Assembly (NCBI RefSeq): GCF_026153515.1
Contig: NZ_CP110644.1
Coordinates: forward strand, 2,385,501 to 2,449,500
Source of the DNA: Pseudomonas sp. KU26590
GTDB lineage: Bacteria > Pseudomonadota > Gammaproteobacteria > Pseudomonadales > Pseudomonadaceae
Length of the DNA stretch: 64,000 nucleotides
Reading direction: 5' to 3'
Shown here: positions 59,067 to 64,000 of the stretch, piece after piece
How positions within the stretch are numbered: the stretch's first letter is position 1
Layout: every line of letters starts with the position of its first letter
Notes under the pieces: model-generated
The model's database searches: none
The model's input: the letters and a program-made list of their open reading frames with translations, nothing else
What the model was told of the DNA's origin: nothing
Made by a program: the position numbers and the translations under genes

Positions 59067-60908
59067 TTAAGCGGTACAAACACCAGCAACACGAAGGTCG
59101 ACGTAAGCGCTCGCCCTTTTTGAGTTGCCAGTACCTTTGTCACTGATTACTTGGTAAGTTGCTTCCGCATGGCCGTAGCAGTGGCGCATAAGTTCGCTGC
59201 GGGGGACGGAGAATCTGTAGCCATCTATGACCTGCTCAGAAGTAAGGGGCGCGGACGTATGAGTCCATGCGAAACTGAGCTCATCCGATACCAGATCGCT
59301 GTACGCCTCATATGTGAAAACGATTGTTTGCCCTCTGCTGATGTTCAGAAATGGCTTGATGTACACCGGGGCGCCATTTACAGAATTCTCTCTATTGATG
59401 GCTCCATTAGAATTCAGTTGCTCAAATTGAGGAGCATCCAAACCATCAGATCCACCCGGAAGCTCATCTTTGGATCGCACGATAATTCCGCGTTCTTCAG
59501 AAATTGATTGGTTAGGATTGTCCGTTTGTGAAACCGTGTAGTAGACGCGAATGTCGGTTCCGGTCCCAATAGGTTTGAATGCCGAGTTTGGAATGGTTAG
59601 CAGCAGGGGGCGTCCTGCAGCAGTGTCGGAATTGGTAATAATGTATGGAGGAATTAAAACCTCTTGTCCACTCCAGTAGATTTGAATGTTATCGCCGGCG
59701 TTGAAGTTTTCGTTCCAGCCGAGAATAACGGTAGCATCAAGTTCGAAATCATTTTCGTCAATGACATTGTCCTCAGCACTCGGAGTGCTACTACCACCCT
59801 TGATGGTGGGTTTTTCTAGAGGGCCAGGTACAGGCAATTCGATTTTGACATTTACATCGACTGTTTCCGAAACTCCTACCAGATGCCCGTCGCGCAGGAC
59901 GTCGTAACGCAACTGACGTACTCCATCACCCGCCTGCGCGATGGTCGCGTACGCAACATCGAATATGAGAACGAACTCTTCGCTCAAATCTTCTTCGTCT
60001 ACCGGGTACGGCCCAATCGGAATTGCGCCCCATCGTAGAAGTATCTCGTCCCCATCTTGCAGGATAGTGGTGGATGGAATACCCACCTTCACATTCGAAA
60101 GTGCGTCTACGTAGTCGATTAAACCGTCGTAGTTCTCAACGACTGGAGGCGAAAGATCAGTGATGACTTCGGTGAGAAATAAAGGGATGGTTACTTCTCT
60201 AGACGGGGCCGAGAGGTTACCAGCTCGGTCTTTAATCTTGTAGTACGTCGCCCCAGGATTGTTTCCGAGTGACAACAAAAAATCTTTGTCAAAAGGTACT
60301 TCGATAGGCTTATCACCATTCTCGTTGCCGGTGAGGACAATTTCGGGGCCCGGGATACTTCCCCAGTAAGTAAAAATAGTGTCGCCCCCGGTTAAGCCGG
60401 TATATCCGTAGATGCGACCTGTCAGCGTGTCGCCCATGGCCCCGAGTTCTGCCGCGGTGAGGCCGTCCTTCGCCTCTTCTGGAAAATCCATATATCCGAG
60501 CTGGTGTGCCCCAGGTGCGGTTCTGTCGATTTTGATGTCCACCACAGGAGATTCCGCCGTATTACCACCAGGAAACGAGCTGGTTACATACCGCAGTTCG
60601 TAGACGCCATCTGTTGTCAATTCGGTGTCCACAGGTATAGCGAGCTCGATGATTGCGCCCTCAATAGGGTTATCAAGTGTGTATGGCTTTCCGACTCTAA
60701 AACCGTTGAGGGTCAGGTGCAGAGAATCATTTGGCTTTGCGCCTTCCCAGATAGTAATCTCGATAATCACATCGTCGTTCAGATCTTCAGTTTTAATAAG
60801 TCCGTCGATGGGGTCCGCCACAGGAACGTGAGGGATCGGTAATTCAAGCTCGGCTTTTCGCATTTTATAAGGGCTTTTCGCCGTAGAGCGTGTTCTGGTT
60901 TTGCACAT
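59067..60908 (-). CDS. Protein of repeated beta modules, sibling of the downstream gene
   Basis: The 613-aa protein (ATG at 60908; a TTG at 60941 is possible) contains about five modules of the same kind, for example 'GDTIFTYWGS', 'GDEILLRWGA' and 'GDNIQIYWSG' at the same position in each, and VLRDGHLVGVSETVDVNV. No signal peptide or membrane helix. The DNA is visibly AT-richer than the housekeeping genes (28 G or C of 60 in 59401-59460). It ends with Cys residues in RHCYGHAEATY and AGVCTA. Function unknown; extracellular adhesion or self-recognition is a guess from the fold. Confidence 0.75.
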   Translation of the reverse strand: MCKTRTRSTAKSPYKMRKAELELPIPHVPVADPIDGLIKTEDLNDDVIIEITIWEGAKPNDSLHLTLNGFRVGKPYTLDNPIEGAIIELAIPVDTELTTDGVYELRYVTSSFPGGNTAESPVVDIKIDRTAPGAHQLGYMDFPEEAKDGLTAAELGAMGDTLTGRIYGYTGLTGGDTIFTYWGSIPGPEIVLTGNENGDKPIEVPFDKDFLLSLGNNPGATYYKIKDRAGNLSAPSREVTIPLFLTEVITDLSPPVVENYDGLIDYVDALSNVKVGIPSTTILQDGDEILLRWGAIPIGPYPVDEEDLSEEFVLIFDVAYATIAQAGDGVRQLRYDVLRDGHLVGVSETVDVNVKIELPVPGPLEKPTIKGGSSTPSAEDNVIDENDFELDATVILGWNENFNAGDNIQIYWSGQEVLIPPYIITNSDTAAGRPLLLTIPNSAFKPIGTGTDIRVYYTVSQTDNPNQSISEERGIIVRSKDELPGGSDGLDAPQFEQLNSNGAINRENSVNGAPVYIKPFLNISRGQTIVFTYEAYSDLVSDELSFAWTHTSAPLTSEQVIDGYRFSVPRSELMRHCYGHAEATYQVISDKGTGNSKRASAYVDLRVAGVCTA

Positions 60909-61230
60909 TTTAGTCACCGTTATTCGTTTCTCGGATTGCAAATGGAACCTTGACCAAAGTTTTTTTAGCGATCAGGTTCTCGTGCCTGAAAGGTATTGCT
61001 CCACTTCAGTCCTGTTGAAGCAATAGGTTTTCTGGAGCGCCGTCAAGGGCGAGATTTCTTTTAAATTACCTAATCTACATTTTGCGAAATTTCCTACAGG
61101 CAAACTGGGATTTGTCTGTAGGAAAAAAACTCAGTTGAATAGGAAGAAGACTATTTCTTGTGTCCAACTAAATATCTAGCGATGATTCGTGATGCTCCTA
61201 TGATCGCCGCTCATTACAGGAGCGGGTGCA
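60909..61230. promoter_or_regulatory. Divergent promoter region with a long palindrome
   Basis: The 322-bp gap between the divergent module gene and autotransporter is AT-rich. It holds a nearly perfect 14-bp-stem palindrome, TTCCTACAGGCAAA and TTTGTCTGTAGGAA, at 61091-61124, with a six-base loop and followed by seven As. The tract is on the wrong side for a normal terminator of either gene, so I regard it as a possible operator or hairpin. Confidence 0.5.
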
Positions 61231-63426
61231 TTGAAACAGTTTTTTAAACGTCGAGTTGTGACATCTTTAGGTTTAAGTATTGCTAGTGTTCTCACCTGCG
61301 TGCAGGCAGGTGCGTCAGAGTTTGAGCGGATTGACATCGGCAACAACTCCATTTATCTCGGGCCTGATGATCAGCCAGACTCATATGCGATTGGTGCATT
61401 CGGAAAGCTGGATGTGTCTGGTGGAACCGTTGACAGAGTCACAGCATACGGTGGGACCATTGCCATCCACGATGGCAGCTTCGTGAGACAGGGTATCGTT
61501 GCTGGTAAATGGCTGGACGTTGTAGGTTCAGTTGTTCATGGGGATTCGAATGTTGCGGTCGTCGTCCAAGAGGGCGGCGTCGGTAATATCACTGGTAGCT
61601 TGATAGAGGGCGGCGGCCTTGCCGTTAGTTCGGTGGCGCTTAGCACCGTTAATATATCGAATTCATCAGTCACCGCATTGAAGTCCGACGCGTCAGGGTA
61701 CGGGTGGGGGGTCGGAGTATTCGGAGGTACGCTGAATATAGCTGAGGAAAGTGACGTGGTGGGACTCCAGAACGGCGCGTATCTTTCGTCCGGAAGAGTC
61801 GCTGGACAAACCAAAACTTTCAATACCGGCAGCCTCATCATTGAACATGCAGCCTTGAGGTCAATCGAGGGAGCTGCCATAAAAGTTGAGAATGTTTTAG
61901 GTGATGATGCTTTCACCGACATACAGATTAAAAATGGTGCCACCATAATCGCAGGTAACGGTCGTATCTTAGAGGTTGTCAAGGGCGGCCATGTGTCTTT
62001 TAGATCCGACAAAAGCGAGCTGATTGGTGATTTGCATTCTGATCCGGACAGCTTGTTGGATGTCGGGCTTACCAATGGATCAATCCTTACAGGCAACGTA
62101 TTTGGGGTTAATTTAATGACCATTGGTATCGACTCGAAATGGTTCATGAGTAGGCAGACCGAAATCGGCTCGATGGTTTTGGACGGCGGCAGCGTTGGCT
62201 TCACCGGAGACGGCTTTCATTCGCTTTCGCTGGGCAAGCTGTCCGGCTCCGGGCTTTTCGATATGCGTATCAACCTGGACGACGGCACCGGCGATTTGCT
62301 CAGCGTGAACGGGGAAGCCTCGGGCAGGCATCGTCTGCGTATTCAAAACACCGGCACCGAAGCCGTCCCCGCCGAGTTCGACCCGCTTCGGGTGGTTCAC
62401 ACCGAAGGCGGGGATGCCGAGTTCGGGCTGGTGGGCGGTCGGGCGGATCTCGGGGTGTATTCCTACGCGCTTGAGCGCCAGGGGACGGACTGGTTCATCG
62501 TCGGGTCCGGCAAGGAGATCAGTCCTTCCACCAAAAGTGCGCTGGCGTTGTTCAACACGGCACCAACGGTGTGGAACAGCGAGTTGACGACGTTGCGCAG
62601 TCGTATGGGGGAAGTGCGGGGTCAGGAGCAGGGCGGCGGCTGGATGCGTACCTATGGCAGTCGCTTCAATGCGTCGCTGGATTCCGGCGTTGACTACAGC
62701 CAGAAGCAGCAGGGTCTGTCGTTTGGTGCTGACGCGCCTGTGCCGGTTGGCAACGGTCAGTTGTTGCTCGGATTGATGGGCGGTTACAGCAAGTCGGATC
62801 TGGACATTGGCCGAGGCACTTCGGGTCAGGTCGACAGCTATTACGTCGGCGCGTATGGCACGTGGTTGTCGGAGGGCGGCTATTACCTGGACGGCGTGCT
62901 GAAACTCAACCAGTTCCATAACGAGTCCAAGGTGGCGATGAGCGATGGCACCAAAGCCAAAGGCGACTACAGCAGCAAGGCGCTGGGCGGCTCGCTGGAA
63001 GTCGGCAAGCATGTAAAGCTGGGCGATGAGTATTTCGTCGAGCCGTTCGCGCAGGTGTCCAGCGTCTGGATCGATGGCAGCCGCTACACGCTGGACAACG
63101 GCATGCAGGCCAGGACCAACCAGACTCAGTCGGTGCTGGGCAAGGTCGGCAGTACCGTGGGGCGCAGCTTCGCCCTGAAGGACGGCGGTGTTGTTAAGCC
63201 CTACGCACGGGTGGCGTTGGCCCACGAGTTTTCCCGCAGTAATGACGTCAGCGTGAACGGTCAGCGTTTTGACAACGACCTCTTTGGCTCTCGCGCTGAA
63301 CTGGGCGCAGGTGTGTCGGTGTCGTTGTCCGAGCGACTTCAGGTACACGTTGATTTCGATTACATGAAGGGTGAGCATGTTGAGCAGCCTTGGGGTGCGA
63401 ACGTAGGTGTGCGCCTGGCGTTCTGA
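61231..63426 (+). CDS. Autotransporter with pertactin-like passenger and C-terminal beta-barrel
   Basis: The 731-aa type V secretion protein begins at a TTG (61231) with AGGAG 8 bases upstream. The signal peptide covers about residues 1-28 (VVTSLGLSIASVLTCVQAGA). The passenger (about 30-460) has repetitive beta-helix-type strands (GGTVDRVTAYGGTIAIHDGS, SLIEGGG, NGATIIAGNG). The barrel starts near WMRTYGSRFNASLDSG (residue 471) and ends RLAF, the outer-membrane signature. Passenger DNA is AT-richer than barrel DNA, suggesting a mosaic. No protease motif was noticed. Confidence 0.92.
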   Translation: MKQFFKRRVVTSLGLSIASVLTCVQAGASEFERIDIGNNSIYLGPDDQPDSYAIGAFGKLDVSGGTVDRVTAYGGTIAIHDGSFVRQGIVAGKWLDVVGSVVHGDSNVAVVVQEGGVGNITGSLIEGGGLAVSSVALSTVNISNSSVTALKSDASGYGWGVGVFGGTLNIAEESDVVGLQNGAYLSSGRVAGQTKTFNTGSLIIEHAALRSIEGAAIKVENVLGDDAFTDIQIKNGATIIAGNGRILEVVKGGHVSFRSDKSELIGDLHSDPDSLLDVGLTNGSILTGNVFGVNLMTIGIDSKWFMSRQTEIGSMVLDGGSVGFTGDGFHSLSLGKLSGSGLFDMRINLDDGTGDLLSVNGEASGRHRLRIQNTGTEAVPAEFDPLRVVHTEGGDAEFGLVGGRADLGVYSYALERQGTDWFIVGSGKEISPSTKSALALFNTAPTVWNSELTTLRSRMGEVRGQEQGGGWMRTYGSRFNASLDSGVDYSQKQQGLSFGADAPVPVGNGQLLLGLMGGYSKSDLDIGRGTSGQVDSYYVGAYGTWLSEGGYYLDGVLKLNQFHNESKVAMSDGTKAKGDYSSKALGGSLEVGKHVKLGDEYFVEPFAQVSSVWIDGSRYTLDNGMQARTNQTQSVLGKVGSTVGRSFALKDGGVVKPYARVALAHEFSRSNDVSVNGQRFDNDLFGSRAELGAGVSVSLSERLQVHVDFDYMKGEHVEQPWGANVGVRLAF

Positions 63427-63458
63427 CATTCGCGTCAGTTGATTGAAACGCGGTTTTG

Positions 63459-63494
63459 AAGCCCCGGCTGCAGCAATGCAGTCGGGGCTTTTTT
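63459..63494 (+). terminator. Rho-independent terminator between convergent genes
   Basis: A 13-bp stem, AAGCCCCGGCTGC with GCAGTCGGGGCTT, one G-T pair, loop of six, then a T run ending at 63494. It ends the autotransporter transcript; on the minus strand an A-rich stretch follows so it may also serve the convergent gene. Confidence 0.85.
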
Positions 63495-63502
63495 ACGTGG
63501 GT

Positions 63503-64000
63503 TTACGGTTTGGGCTGCATCCGGCGCCGTCGCGGCGGACGGCCCGGGGTCGAGCCCTTGCCGCGTCGCTTGCTCAGCCGGGGCAAGTTGACGGTCAACG
63601 TTTCCGAAATGCCGACGAGCTTGGCGCGCCGCACCACTTCGTAGCGCACCTCGACACGTCCACTTTCGTAGTCCGCCAGGGTTTCATTGTTGAGGTACTG
63701 AACCAGGCGAGGGCCTTTTCGGCCCTCTACCTTGCCGATGGTGGTGTAGAAGGTGTTGTGGCCCCAGCGCAGCTTCAGGTGATCCCCGAACCAAAGCTTC
63801 GGAGAGCGCGGGATGTTGATGTAGATGCCCACGTTCAGCTGGGCGTCGGTAGGGCCCTCGGGGTCGGCACCGGTGATGTAGGGCGCTTCGAATACCGGCG
63901 GCGGAGGCGGGTGCTTCATCTCGTGATGCCATGGGAATCCCGGGGCGTTCTGAAGCTGGCCGGCGTAGACCATCGCCTGTTCAGCCGCACTCTTGCCCAC
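63503..64000 (-). CDS. Module protein, 5' part beyond the right edge
   Basis: The 165 visible residues run to the window edge. They contain one module of the same family (IYINIPRSPKLWFGDHLKLRWG, then RVEVRYEVVRRAKLVGISET) matching the sibling protein's VLRDGHLVGVSETVDVNV. The protein ends with a basic, proline-rich tail (RPPRRRRMQPKP). Only the C-terminal end is in view, so size, start and any signal peptide are unknown. It converges on the autotransporter. Confidence 0.65.
   Translation of the reverse strand: MGKSAAEQAMVYAGQLQNAPGFPWHHEMKHPPPPPVFEAPYITGADPEGPTDAQLNVGIYINIPRSPKLWFGDHLKLRWGHNTFYTTIGKVEGRKGPRLVQYLNNETLADYESGRVEVRYEVVRRAKLVGISETLTVNLPRLSKRRGKGSTPGRPPRRRRMQPKP

Overview
The window reads as chromosomal DNA of a Pseudomonas in the fluorescens/syringae lineage. 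The reasons are dense high-GC coding, two families of Pseudomonas REP palindromes (cores GCTTGCTGGCGA / GCTTGCCCGCGA, and CCGGCTAAAGCCGG), the order ccoNOQP-ccoGHIS-hemN-anr-apt, the block smc-zipA-ligA and the block dnaX-ybaB-recR. No plasmid, phage, insertion sequence, tRNA, 16S/23S rRNA or CRISPR array was seen. Species cannot be fixed from the sequence alone.

Positions 1-18.1 kb hold a purine catabolism island: GuaD and XdhAB (with XdhC) take guanine and xanthine to urate, and UraH, UraD, PuuE, Alc and AllA take 5-hydroxyisourate through allantoin to glyoxylate and urea. A purine permease (NCS2) and two GntR/FadR-type regulators are included. No uricase is visible; it may lie just left of the window, past allA. 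A DUF3830 protein, an OFA-type MFS carrier and a gamma-glutamyltransferase homologue sit in the middle of the island without a clear role. Two shared palindromes were found in its promoters: TTGTATACAA-type sites (puuE/uraH and permease/gntR intergenic regions) and TGAC-N6-GTCA sites (permease and xdhA promoters).

Positions 18-42 kb are mostly housekeeping: smc, zipA, ligA, a zinc metallopeptidase-like protein, a GAF-EAL phosphodiesterase, a GNAT acetyltransferase, the 4.5S SRP RNA with a clear promoter, a frameshifted small gene, type I pantothenate kinase, an orphan Rap1a/Tai-like periplasmic protein, an MFS carrier, a Tat-exported AcpA-like phosphatase, a solute-binding protein, dnaX, ybaB, a quinone-reductase-like enzyme and recR. 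Intergenic gaps are filled with REP arrays, one of them inside a 770-bp imperfect palindrome.

Positions 42-54 kb hold apt, anr, hemN (with an Anr box upstream), a TauE/SafE-like membrane protein, and the complete cbb3 oxidase structural and assembly set ccoS-I-H-G-P-Q-O-N, all on the minus strand: the microaerobic respiration block and its regulator.

Positions 55.4-64 kb are accessory: an unknown 165-aa protein, then two (and, at the right edge, a third) proteins built from the same roughly 100-residue beta-rich module without visible signal peptides. They flank a classical autotransporter whose passenger is visibly AT-richer than its barrel. This locus is the best candidate in the window for something undescribed.
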